Positions 1 to 13,633 of a DNA stretch of 64,000 nt are shown here, in pieces. Origin of the DNA: Ptiloglossa arizonensis (lineage: Eukaryota; Arthropoda; Insecta; Hymenoptera; Colletidae); assembly GCF_051014685.1 (NCBI RefSeq), contig NW_027479038.1:186001-250000 (forward strand). The letters run 5' to 3'. The notes beneath the pieces were generated by a model, which saw nothing but the letters and a program-made list of their open reading frames with translations, was not told the origin of the DNA and did no database searches. The position numbers were made by a program, and so were the translations under genes. How positions within the stretch are numbered: the first letter of the stretch is position 1; the number at the start of each line of letters is the position of its first letter.

Positions 1-1956
1 TACGTTATACGTTATACGTTATACGTTAAAGGTTATACGTTATACGTTAAACGTTATACGTTATACGTTATACGTTATACGTTATACGTTATACGTTATA
101 CGCTATACGTTAAACGTTTTACGATACACGTTATACGTTATACGTTATACGTTATACGTTATACGTCATAGGTTATACGTTATACGTTATTCGTTATGCG
201 TTATATGTTATACGTTATACGTTATACGTTATACGTTATGCGGTATACGATATACGTTATGCGTTATACGTTTTACGTTATTCGTTATAGGTTATACGTT
301 ATACGTTATACGTTATACGTTATACGTTATACGTTATACGTTATACGATATACGTTATACGTTATACGTTATACGTTATACGTTATACGATATACGTTAT
401 ACGCTATACGTTAAACGTTTTACGATATACGTTATACGTTTTACGTTATACGTTATACGTTATACGTCATAGGTTATACGTTATACGTTATTCGTTATGC
501 GTTAAATGTTATACGTTATACGTTATACGTTATACGTTATGCGGTATACGATATACGTTATGCATTATACGTTTTTCGTTATTCGTTATACGTTATACGT
601 TATACGTTATACGTTATACGTTATACGTTATACGTTATACGTTATGCGGTATACGTTATACGTTATACGTTATACGTTATACGTTATACGTTATACGTTA
701 TACGTTATACGTTATACGTTATACGTTATACGTTGTGCGTTATACGTTATACGTTATACGTTATACGTTAAGGGTTATACGTTATACGTTAAACGTTATA
801 CGTTATACGTTATACGTTATACGTTATACGTTATACGTTATACGCTATACGTTAAACGTTTTACGATACACGTTATACGTTATACGTAATACGTTATACG
901 TTATACGTCATAGGTTATACGTTATACGTTATACGTTATACGTTAAGGGTTATACGTTATACGTTAAACGTTATACGTTATACGTTATACATTATACGTT
1001 ATACGTTATACGTTATACGTTATACGTTATACGTTATGCGTTATACGTTTTACGTTATTCGTGATACGTTATAAGTTATACGTTATACGTTATACGTTAT
1101 ACGTTAAACGTTATACGTTATACGTTATACGTTATACGTTATACGTTATACGTTATACGTTATACGTTATACGTTATACGTTATACGTTATACGTTATAC
1201 GTTATACGTTATACGTTATACGTTATACGTTATACGTTTTACGTTATACGTTATACGTTATACGTTATAGGTTATACGTTATACGTTATACGTTATACGT
1301 TATACGTTATACGTTATACGTTATACGTTATACGTTATACGTTATACGTTATACGTTATACGTTATACGTTATACGTTATACGTTATACGTTATACGTTA
1401 TACGTTATACGTTATACGTTATACGTTATACGTTATACGTTATACGTTATACGTTATACGTTATACGTTATGCGGTATAAGATATACGTTATGCGTTATA
1501 CGTTTTACGTTATTCGTTATACGTTATACGTTATACGTTATACGTTATACGTTATACGTTATGCGGTATACGTTATACGTTATACGTTATACGTCATACG
1601 TTATACGTTATACGTTATACGTTATACGTTATACGTTATACGTTATACGTTATACGTTATACGTTAAGGGTTATACGTTATACGTTAAACGTTATACGTT
1701 ATACGTTATACGTTATACGTTATACGTTATACGTTATACGCTATACGTTAAACGTTTTACGATACACGTTATACGTTATACGTTATACGTTATACGTTAT
1801 ACGTCATAGGTTATACGTTATACGTTATACGTTATACGTTATACGTTATACGTTATACGTTTTGCGATATACGTTATACGTTATGCATTATACGTTATAC
1901 GTTATACGTTATACGTTATACGTTATACGTTATGCGTTATACGTTTTACGTTATTC
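1..1956 (+). repeat. Domain A, leading segment of CTATACG-type modules
   Basis: This stretch holds no gene. It contains CTATACG-TTAAACG-TTTTACG modules at 103, 404, 845 and 1741. They are followed by TCATAGG, TTATTCG and TTATGCG units and by TTATGCG-GTATACG-ATATACG groups (near 240, 540, 650, 1470 and 1560). Long pure runs separate the groups, for example from about 1276 to 1470. TCATAGG contributes the TAG codon that ends many of the accidental open frames. The segment is truncated by the window edge. It resembles the material at 12.4-18.2 kb and 36.1-36.9 kb more than the W1-bearing blocks. Confidence 0.8.
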
Positions 1957-3574
1957 GTGATACGTTATAAGTTATACGTTATACGTTATACGTTATACGT
2001 TAAACGTTATACGTTATACGTTATACGTTATACGTTATACGTTATACGTTATACGTTATACGTTATACGTTATACGTTATACGTTATACGTTATACGTTA
2101 TACGTTATACTTTATACGTTATACGTTATACGTTATACGTTATACGTTATACGTTAAACGTTATACGTTATACGTTATACGTTATACGTTATACGTTATA
2201 CGTTATACGTTATACGTTATACGTTATGCGGTATAAGATATACGTTATGCGTTATACGTTTTACGTTATTCGTTATACGTTATACGTTATACGTTATACG
2301 TTATACGTTATACGTTATGCGGTATACGTTATACGTTATACGTTATACGTTATACGTTATACGTTATACGTTATACGTTATACGTTATACGTTATACGTT
2401 ATACGTTAAGGGTTATACGTTATACGTTAAACGTTATACGTTATACGTTATACGTTATACGTTATACGTTATACGTTATACGCTATACGTTAAACGTTTT
2501 ACGATACACGTTATACGTTATACGTTATACGTTATACGTTATACGTCATAGGTTATACGTTATACGTTATACGTTATACGTTATACGTTATACGTTATAC
2601 GTTTTGCGATATACGTTATACGTTATGCATTATACGTTATACGTTATACGTTATACGTTATACGTTATACGTTATGCGTTATACGTTTTACGTTATTCGT
2701 GATACGTTATAAGTTATACGTTATACGTTATACGTTATACGTTAAACGTTATACGTTATACGTTATACGTTATACGTTATACGTTATACGTTATACGTTA
2801 TACGTTATACGTTATACGTTATACGTTATACGTTATACGTTATACGTTATACTTTATACGTTATACGTTATACGTTATACGTTATACGTTATACGTTATA
2901 CGTTATACGTTATACGTTATACGTTATACGTTATACGTTATACGTTATACGTTATACGTTATACGTTATACGTTATACGTTATACGTTATACGTTATACG
3001 TTATACGTTATACGTTATACGTTATACGTTATACGTTATACGTTATACGTTATACGTTATACGTTATACGTTATACGTTATACGTTATACGTTATACGTT
3101 ATACGTTATACGTTATACGTTATACGTTATACGTTATACGTTATACGTTAAAGGTTATACGTTATACGTTATACGTTATACGTTATACGTTATACGTTAT
3201 ACGTTATACGTTATACGTTATACGTTATACGTTATACGTTATACGTTATACGTTATACGTTATACGTTATACGTTATACGTTATACGTTATACGTTATAC
3301 GTTATACGTTATACGTTATACGTTATACGTTATACGTTATACGTCATACGTTATACGTTATACGTTATACGCTATACGTTATACGTTATACGTTATACGT
3401 TATACGTTATACGTTATACGTTATACGTTATACGTTATACGTTATACGTTATACGTTATACGTTATACGTTATACGTTACATGCTATACGCTATACGTTA
3501 TACGTTATATGTTATACGTTATACGTTATACGTTATACGTTATACGTTATACGTTATACGTTGTACGTTATACG

Positions 3575-3812
3575 TAATATGTAATGCGTCATACGTCTTA
3601 CGTTATTCGTTATACGTTTTTCGTTACAAGTTATACGTTATATGTTATACGTTATAAGTTATACGTCATAAGTTATACGATTCACGTTATACGTTATACG
3701 AAATATGTAATACGTAATACGTTTTACGTTATTGGTTATACGTCCTTCGTCACACGTTATACGTTATACGTTATGCGTTATACGTTTTACGTTATTCGTG
3801 ATACGTTATAAG
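3575..3812 (+). repeat. W1 variant-rich module, copy 1 (34 heptamers)
   Basis: The 238-bp block has only 11 canonical units out of 34. Notable variants by unit number: 1 TAATATG, 2 TAATGCG, 4 TCTTACG, 7 TTTTTCG, 8 TTACAAG, 14 TCATAAG, 16 ATTCACG, 19 AAATATG, 23 TTATTGG, 25 TCCTTCG, 26 TCACACG, 33 TGATACG, 34 TTATAAG. It is preceded by TTGTACG and one canonical unit. Despite many double substitutions it keeps exact 7-bp spacing. The 75-codon accidental frame inside it (3584-3811) reads the same in all twelve full copies, so length and sequence have been held constant. Function unknown. It could be an older, diverged piece carried along as a passenger, or a bound site. Confidence 0.85.
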
Positions 3813-4988
3813 TTATACGTTATACGTTATACGTTATACGTTATACGTTATACGTTATACGTTATACGTTATACGTTATACGTTATACGTTTTACGATAT
3901 ACGTTATACGTTATACTTTATACGTTATACGTTATACGTTATACGATATACGTTATACGTTATACGTCATAGGTTATACGTTATACGTTATACCTTATGC
4001 GTTATACGTTATGCGTTATACGTTTCACGTTATACGTTATACGTTATACGTTATACGTTATACGTCATAGGTTATACGTTATACGTTATACGTTTTACGA
4101 TATACGTTATACGTTATACGTTATTCGTTATATGTTATACGTTATACGTTATACGTTATACGTTATACGTTATACGTTATACGTTATACGTTATACGTTA
4201 TACGTTATATGTTATACGTTATACGTTATACGTTATACGTTATACGTTATACGTTATACGTTATACGTTATACGTTATACGTTATACGTCATAGGATATA
4301 CGTTATACGTTATACGTTATACGTTATACGTTCTACGTTATACGTTATACGTTATACGTTATACGTTATACGTTATACGCTAAACGTTATACGTTATACG
4401 TTATACGTTATACGTTATACGTTATACGTTATACGTTATACGTTATACGCTATACGTTAAACGTTTTACGATATACGTTATACGTTATACGTTATACGTT
4501 ATACGTTATACGTTATACGTTATACGATGTACGTTATACGTTATACGTTATACGTTATACGTTATACGATATACGTTATACGTTATACGTTATACGTTAA
4601 ACATTATACGTTATACGTTATACGTTATACGTTATACGTTATACGTTATACGTTATACGTTATACGTTATACGTTATACGTTATACGTTATACGTTATAC
4701 GTTATACGTTATACGTTATACGTTATACGTTATACGTTATACGTTATACGTTATACGTTATACGTTATACGTTATACGTTATACGTTATACGTTATACGT
4801 TATACGTTATACGTTATACGTTATGCGTTATATGTTATACGTTATACGTTATAGGTTATACGTTATGCGGTATACGATATACGTTATGCGTTATACGTTT
4901 TACGTTATTCGTTATACGTTATACGTTATACGTTTTACGCTATACGTTATACCTTATACGTTATACGTTATACGTTATACGTTATACG

Positions 4989-5387
4989 ATGTACGTTATA
5001 CGTTATTCGTTATACGTTCTTCGTTATTCGTTATACGTTTTTCGTTACAAGTTATACGTTATTCGATATACGTTTTTCGTTACAATTTATACGTTATACG
5101 TTATACGTTATAAGTTATACGTCATAAGTTGTACGATACACGTTATACGTTATACGAAATATGTAATACGAAATACGTTTTACGTTATTCGATATACGTT
5201 CTTCGTTACACGTTATACGTTATGCGTTATGCGTTATACGTCTTACGTTATTCGTTATACGGTATACGTTATACGTTATACGTTATACGTTACACGGTAT
5301 ACGTTATACGTTATACGTTATACATTATACGTTATACGTTTTACGATATACGTTTGACGTTATACATTATACGTTATACGTTATATG
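4989..5387 (+). repeat. W1b: diverged relative of W1, copy 1 (57 heptamers)
   Basis: A 399-bp variant-rich stretch opens with ATGTACG and holds TTCTTCG, two TTTTTCG units, TTACAAG, TTACAAT, AAATACG and TTTGACG, ending in TTATATG. Its part 5108-5212 (15 units) aligns unit for unit with W1 units 12-26 (3652-3756 in copy 1), with seven substitutions and no gap, about 93 percent identity. Seen only here and at 20634-21032. Inferred: W1 and W1b share an ancestor, and only W1 was amplified to twelve copies. Confidence 0.8.
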
Positions 5388-7158
5388 TTATACGTTATAC
5401 GTTATACGTTATACGTTATGCGTTATACGTTTTACGTTATTCGTGATACGTTATAAGTTATACGTTATACGTTATACGTTATACGTTAAACGTTATACGT
5501 TATACGTTATACGTTATACGTTATACGTTATACGTTATACGTTATACGTTATACGTTATACGTTATACGCTATACGTTATACGTTATACGTTATACGTTA
5601 TACGTTATACGTTATACGTTATACGTTATACGTTATACGTTATACGTTATACGTTATACGTTATACGTTATACGTTATACGTTATACGTTATACGTTATA
5701 CGTTATACGTTATACGTTATACGTTATACGTTATACGTTATACGTTATACGTTATACGTTAAAGGTTATACGTTATACGCTATACGTTAAACGTTTTACG
5801 ATATACGTTATACGTTTTACGTTATACGTTATACGTTATACGTCATAGGTTATACGTTATACGTTATTCGTTATGCGTTAAATGTTATACGTTATACGTT
5901 ATACGTTATACGTTATGCGGTATAAGATATACGTTATGCGTTATACGTTTTACGTTATTCGTTATACGTTATACGTTATACGTTATACGTTATACGTTAT
6001 ACGTTATGCGGTATACGTTATACGTTATACGTTATACGTTATACGTTATACGTTATACGTTATACGTTATACGTTATACGTTATACGTTATACGTTATAC
6101 GTTATACGTTATACGTTAAGGGTTATACGTTATACGTTAAACGTTATACGTTATACGTTATACGTTATACGTTATACGTTATACGTTATACGCTATACGT
6201 TAAACGTTTTACGATACACGTTATACGTTATACGTTATACGTTATACGTTATACGTCATAGGTTATACGTTATACGTTATACGTTATACGTTATACGTTA
6301 TACGTTATACGTTTTACGATATACGTTATACGTTATACATTATACGTTATACGTTATACGTTATACGTTATACGTTATACGTTATGCGTTATACGTTTTA
6401 CGTTATTCGTGATACGTTATAAGTTATACGTTATACGTTATACGTTATACGTTAAACGTTATACGTTATACGTTATACGTTATACGTTATACGTTATACG
6501 TTATACGTTATACGTTATACGTTATACGTTATACGTTATACGTTATACGTTATACGTTATACTTTATACGTTATACGTTATACGTTATACGTTATACGTT
6601 ATACGTTATACGTTATACGTTATACGTTATACGTTATACGTTATACGTTATACGTTATACGTTATACGTTATACGTTATACGTTATACGTTATACGTTAT
6701 ACGTTATACGTTATACGTTATACGTTATACGGTATACGTTATACGTTATACGTTATACGTTATACGTTATACGTTATACGTTAAAGGTTATACGTTAAAC
6801 GTTAAACGTTATACGTTATACGTTATACGTTATACGTTATACGTTATACGTTATACGTTATACGTTATACGTTATACGTTATACGTTATACGTTATACGT
6901 TATACGTTATACGTTATACGTTATACGTTATACGTCATACGTTATACGTTATACGTTATACGTCATACGTTATACGTTATACGTTATACGTTATACGTTA
7001 TACGTTATACGTTATACGTTATACGTTATACGTTATACGTTATACGTTATACGTTATACGTTACATGCTATACGCTATACGTTATACGTTATATGTTATA
7101 CGTTATACGTTATACGTTATACGTTATACGTTATACGTTATACGTTGTACGTTATACG

Positions 7159-7396
7159 TAATATGTAATGCGTCATACGTCTTACGTTATTCGTTATACG
7201 TTTTTCGTTACAAGTTATACGTTATATGTTATACGTTATAAGTTATACGTCATAAGTTATACGATTCACGTTATACGTTATACGAAATATGTAATACGTA
7301 ATACGTTTTACGTTATTGGTTATACGTCCTTCGTCACACGTTATACGTTATACGTTATGCGTTATACGTTTTACGTTATTCGTGATACGTTATAAG
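7159..7396 (+). repeat. W1 module, copy 2
   Basis: Same 34-unit order as copy 1, exactly 3,584 bp (512 units) downstream. Flanked on the left by a TTACATG-CTATACG-CTATACG group near 7064 and on the right by the TTTCACG segment (7600). Pairs with copy 7 at 22776 in A2. Confidence 0.85.
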
Positions 7397-9517
7397 TTAT
7401 ACGTTATACGTTATACGTTATACGTTATACGTTATACGTTATACGTTATACGTTATACGTTATACGTTTTACGATATACGTTATACGTTATACTTTATAC
7501 GTTATACGTTATACGTTATACGATATACGTTATACGTTATACGTCATAGGTTATACGTTATACGTTATACCTTATGCGTTATACGTTATGCGTTATACGT
7601 TTCACGTTATACGTTATACGTTATACGTTATACGTTATACGTCATAGGTTATACGTTATACGTTATACGTTTTACGATATACGTTATACGTTATACGTTA
7701 TACGTTATACGTTATACGTTATACGTTATACGTTATACGTTATACGTTATACGTTATACGTTATACGTTATACGTTATATGTTATACGTTATACGTTATA
7801 CGTTATACGTTATACGTTATACGTTATACGTTATACGTTATACGTTATACGTCATAGGATATACGTTATACGTTATACGTTATACGTTATACGTTCTACG
7901 TTATACGTTATACGTTATACGTTATACGTTATACGTTATACGCTAAACGTTATACGTTATACGTTATACGTTATACGTTATACGTTATACGTTATACGTT
8001 ATACGTTATACGCTATACGTTAAACGTTTTACGATATACGTTATACGTTATACGTTATACGTTATACGTTATACGTTATACGTTATACGATATACGTTAT
8101 ACGTTATACGTTATACGTTATACGTTATACGATATACGTTATACGTTATACGTTATACGTTAAACATTATACGTTATACGTTATACGTTATACGTTATAC
8201 GTTATACGTTATACGTTATACGTTATACGTTATACGTTATACGTTATACGTTATACGTTATACGTTATACGTTATACGTTATACGTTATACGTTACACGT
8301 TACACGTTATACGTTATACGTTATACGTTATACGTTATACGTTATACGTTATACGTTATACGTTATACGTTATACGTTATACGTTATACGTTATACGTTA
8401 TGCGTTATATGTTATACGTTATACGTTATAGGTTATACGTTATGCGGTATACGATATACGTTATGCGTTATACGTTTTACGTTATTCGTTATACGTTATA
8501 CGTTATACGTTATACGCTATACGTTATACGTTATACGTTATACGTTATACGCTATACGTTAAACGTTTTACGATACACGTTATACGTTATACGTTATACG
8601 TTATACGTTATACGTCATAGGTTATACGTTATACGTTATACGTTATACGTTATACGTTATACGTTATACGTTTTGCGATATACGTTATACGTTATACATT
8701 ATACGTTATACGTTATACGTTATACGTTATACGTTATACGTTATGCGTTATACGTTTTACGTTATTCGTGATACGTTATAAGTTATACGTTATACGTTAT
8801 ACGTTATACGTTAAACGTTATACGTTATACGTTATACGTTATACGTTATACGTTATACGTTATACGTTATACGTTATACGTTATACGTTATACGTTATAC
8901 GTTATACGTTATACGTTATACGTTATACTTTATACGTTATACGTTATACGTTATACGTTATACGTTATACGTTATACGTTATACGTTATACGTTATACGT
9001 TATACGTTATACGTTATACGTTATACGTTATACGTTATACGTTATACGTTATACGTTATACGTTATACGTTATACGTTATACGTTATACGTTATACGTTA
9101 TACGTTATACGTTATACGTTATACGTTATACGTTATACGTTATACGTTAAAGGTTATACGTTATACGTTAAACGTTATACGTTATACGTTATACGTTATA
9201 CGTTATACGTTATACGTTATACGTTATACGTTATACGTTATACGTTATACGTTATACGTTATACGTTATACGTTATACGTTATACGTCATACGTTATACG
9301 TTATACGTTATACGCTATACGTTATACGTTATACGTTATACGTTATACGTTATACGTTATACGTTATACGTTATACGTTATACGTTATACGTTATACGTT
9401 ATACGTTATACGTTATACGTTACATGCTATACGCTATACGTTATACGTTATATGTTATACGTTATACGTTATACGTTATACGTTATACGTTATACGTTAT
9501 ACGTTGTACGTTATACG

Positions 9518-9755
9518 TAATATGTAATGCGTCATACGTCTTACGTTATTCGTTATACGTTTTTCGTTACAAGTTATACGTTATATGTTATACGTTATAA
9601 GTTATACGTCATAAGTTATACGATTCACGTTATACGTTATACGAAATATGTAATACGTAATACGTTTTACGTTATTGGTTATACGTCCTTCGTCACACGT
9701 TATACGTTATACGTTATGCGTTATACGTTTTACGTTATTCGTGATACGTTATAAG
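9518..9755 (+). repeat. W1 module, copy 3
   Basis: Same 34-unit order. Its right flank differs from copies 1 and 2. After a run of canonical units it continues into TTTTACG and TCATACG (9835-9851), then repeats a pure-run block ending in TTACATG, and reaches copy 4 only 952 bp later. The counterpart pair in A2 is 25030/25989. Confidence 0.85.
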
Positions 9756-10469
9756 TTATACGTTATACGTTATACGTTATACGTTATACGTTATACGTTA
9801 TACGTTATACGTTATACGTTATACGTTATACGTTTTACGTTATACGTCATACGTTATACGTTATACGTTATACGCTATACGTTATACGTTATACGTTATA
9901 CGTTATACGTTATACGTTATACGTTATACGTTATACGTTATACGTTATACGTTATACGTTATACGTTATACGTTATACGTTACATGCTATACGCTATACG
10001 TTATACGTTATATGTTATACGTTATACGTTATACGTTATACGTTATACGTTATACGTTATACGTTATACGTTATACGTTAAAGCTTATACGTTAAACGTT
10101 AAACGTTATACGTTATACGTTATACGTTATACGTTATACGTTATACGTTATACGTTATACGTTATACGTTATACGTTATACGTTATACGTTATACGTTAT
10201 ACGTTATACGTTATACGTTATACGTCATACGTTATACGTTATACGTTATACGTTATACGTTATACGTTATACGTTATACGTTATACGTTATACGTTATAC
10301 GTTATACGTTATACGTTATACGTTATACGTTATACGTTATACGTTATACGTTATACGTTATACGTTACATGCTATACGCTATACGTTATACGTTATATGT
10401 TATACGTTATACGTTATACGTTATACGTTATACGTTATACGTTATACGTTATACGTTGTACGTTATACG

Positions 10470-10707
10470 TAATATGTAATGCGTCATACGTCTTACGTTA
10501 TTCGTTATACGTTTTTCGTTACAAGTTATACGTTATATGTTATACGTTATAAGTTATACGTCATAAGTTATACGATTCACGTTATACGTTATACGAAATA
10601 TGTAATACGTAATACGTTTTACGTTATTGGTTATACGTCCTTCGTCACACGTTATACGTTATACGTTATGCGTTATACGTTTTACGTTATTCGTGATACG
10701 TTATAAG
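10470..10707 (+). repeat. W1 module, copy 4
   Basis: Same 34-unit order, 952 bp (136 units) after copy 3, so copies 3 and 4 form a short-spaced doublet. The doublet is conserved as 25030/25989 and 31652/32611, each 959 bp apart, one unit longer. The right flank runs into the TTTCACG segment at 10932. Confidence 0.85.
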
Positions 10708-12856
10708 TTATACGTTATACGTTATACGTTATACGTTATACGTTATACGTTATACGTTATACGTTATACGTTATACGTTATACGTTTTACGATATACGTT
10801 ATACGTTATACTTTATACGTTATACGTTATACGTTATACGTTATACGTTATACGATATACGTTATACGTTATACGTCATAGGTTATACGTTATACGTTAT
10901 ACCTTATGCGTTATACGTTATGCGTTATACGTTTCACGTTATACGTTATACGTTATACGTTATACGTTATACGTTATACGTTATACGTTATACGATATAC
11001 GTTATACGTTATACGTTATACGTAATACGTTATACGTTATACGATATACGTTATACGCTATACGTTAAACGTTTTACGATATACGTTATACGTTTTACGT
11101 TATACGTTATACGTTATACGTCATAGGTTATACGTTATACGTTATTCGTTATGCGTTAAATGTTATACGTTATACGTTATACGTTATACGTTATGCGGTA
11201 TACGATATACGTTATGCGTTATACGTTTTACGTTATTCGTTATACGTTATACGTTATACGTTATACGTTATACGTTATACGTTATGTGGTATACGTTATA
11301 CGTTATACGTTATACGTTATACGTTATACGTTATACGTTATACGTTATGCGTTATACGTCATACGTTATACGTTATACGTTATACGTTATACGTTAAGGG
11401 TTATACGTTATACGTTAAACGTTATACGTTATACGTTATACGTTATACGTTATACGTTATACGTTATACGCTATACGTTAAACGTTTTACGATACACGTT
11501 ATACGTTATACGTTATACGTTATACGTTATACGTCATAGGTTATACGTTATACGTTATACGTTATACGTTATACGTTATACGTTATACGTTTTACGATAT
11601 ACGTTATACGTTATACATTATACGTTATACGTTATACGTTATACGTTATACGTTATACGTTATGCGTTATACGTTTTACGTTATTCGTGATACGTTATAA
11701 GTTATACGTTATACGTTATACGTTATACGTTAAACGTTATACGTTATACGTTATACGTTATACGTTATACGTTATACGTTATACGTTATACGTTATACGT
11801 TATACGTTATACGTTATACGTTATACGTTATACGTTATACGTTATACGTTATACGTTATACGTTATACGTTATACGTTATACGTTATACGTTATACGTTA
11901 TACGTTATACGTTATACGTTATACGTTATACGTTATACGTTATACGTTATACGTTATACGTTATACGTTATACGTTATACGTTATACGTTATACGTTATA
12001 CGTTATACGTTATACGTTATACGTTATACGTTATACGTTAAAGGTTATACGTTATACGTTAAACGTTATACGTTATACGTTATACGTTATACGTTATGCG
12101 TTATACGTTTTACATTATTCGTGATACGTTATAAGTTATACGTTATACGTTATACGTTATACGTTAAACGTTAAACGTTATACGTTATACGTTATACGTT
12201 ATACGTTATACGTTATACGTTATACGTTATACGTTATACGTTATACGTTATACGTTATACGTTATACGTTATACGTTATACGTTATACGTTATACGTTAT
12301 ACGTTATACGTTATACGTTATACGTTATACGTTATACGTTATACGTTATACGTTATACGTTATACGTTATACGTTATACGTTATACGTTATACGTTATAC
12401 GTTATACGTTAAAGGTTATACGTTATACGTTAAACGTTATACGTTATACGTTATACGTTATACGTTATACGTTATACGTTATACGCTATACGTTAAACGT
12501 TTTACGATACACGTTATACGATATACGTTATACGTTATACGTTATACGTCATAGGTTATACGTTATACGTTATTCGTTATGCGTTATATGTTATACGTTA
12601 TACGTTATACGTTATACGTTATGCGGTATACGATATACGTTATGCGTTATACGTTTTACGTCATTCGTTATACGTTATACGTTATACGTTATACGTTATA
12701 CGTTATACGTTATACGATATACGTGATACGTTATACGTTATACGTTAAACGTTATACGATATACGTTATACGTTGTACGTTATACGTTATACGTTATACG
12801 TTATACGTTATACGTTATACGTTATACGTTATACGTTATACGTTGTACGTTATACG

Positions 12857-13094
12857 TAATATGTAATGCGTCATACGTCTTACGTTATTCGTTATACGTT
12901 TTTCGTTACAAGTTATACGTTATATGTTATACGTTATAAGTTATACGTCATAAGTTATACGATTCACGTTATACGTTATACGAAATATGTAATACGTAAT
13001 ACGTTTTACGTTATTGGTTATACGTCCTTCGTCACACGTTATACGTTATACGTTATGCGTTATACGTTTTACGTTATTCGTGATACGTTATAAG
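12857..13094 (+). repeat. W1 module, copy 5
   Basis: Same 34-unit order, in the inter-block segment rather than in A1 or A2. The left flank is unusual, with ATATACG-TGATACG and a TTGTACG unit (about 12715-12780). The right flank continues through the TTTCACG segment (13298) into the part that is shared with 56.6-57.5 kb in Domain B. Confidence 0.85.
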
Positions 13095-13577
13095 TTATAC
13101 GTTATACGTTATACGTTATACGTTATACGTTATACGTTATACGTTATACGTTATACGTTATACGTTTTACGATATACGTTATACGTTATACTTTATACGT
13201 TATACGTTATACGTTATACGATATACGTTATACGTTATACGTCATAGGTTATACGTTATACGTTATACCTTATGCGTTATACGTTATGCGTTATACGTTT
13301 CACGTTATACGTTATACGTTATACGTTATACGTTATACGTCATAGGTTATACGTTATACGTTATACGTTTTACGATATACGTTATACGTTATACGTTATA
13401 CGTTATACGTTATACGTTATACGTTATACGTTATACGTTATACTTTATACGTTATACGTTATACGTTATACGTTATACGTTATACGTTATAGGTTGTACG
13501 TTATACGTTATACGTTATACGTTACAAGTTATACGTTATACGTCATAGGTTATACGTTGAACGTTATACGTTATACG

Positions 13578-13633
13578 TAGCATGTAATGCGTCATACGTT
13601 TTACGTTATTCGTTATACGTTTTTCGTTACAAG
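13578..13633 (+). repeat. W1-like 5' fragment (8 units), Domain A copy
   Basis: Eight units resemble W1 units 1-8: TAGCATG replaces TAATATG, TTTTACG replaces TCTTACG, and TAATGCG, TCATACG, TTATTCG, TTTTTCG and TTACAAG are kept. It then changes to canonical units and TCATAGG. It follows a TTGAACG unit and a TTATAGG-TTGTACG pair. An equivalent fragment lies at 56984-57039. Probably a diverged, partial W1 relative. Confidence 0.75.

Larger units (their letters stand above)
1957..12160 (+). repeat. Higher-order block A1 (first copy of a ~10 kb block)
   Basis: No gene. The marker order here is repeated at 17609-27690. Examples: the TGATACG/TTATAAG marker at 1957 pairs with 17609 (offset 15652), W1 at 3575 with 19234 (15659), the W1b block at 4989 with 20634 (15645), W1 at 7159 with 22776 (15617), W1 at 9518 with 25030 (15512), and W1 at 10470 with 25989 (15519). 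All offsets are multiples of 7, and they drift because pure tracts gained or lost whole units. The block holds four W1 copies, one W1b, and three segments carrying TTTCACG (4023, 7600, 10932). The private unit TTTTACA near 12108 is shared with A2 (about 27640) and A3 (about 34095), which supports common descent. The right boundary is set where A1 has two consecutive TTAAACG units and A2 has one. Confidence 0.82.

Noticed and set aside
3575..3812. W1 as a decayed transposon or unique gene fragment
   Set aside because: Each of its 34 units can be read as TTATACG with a few substitutions in strict 7-bp phase, so it is mutated satellite and not inserted sequence. No terminal repeats or target-site duplications are seen.
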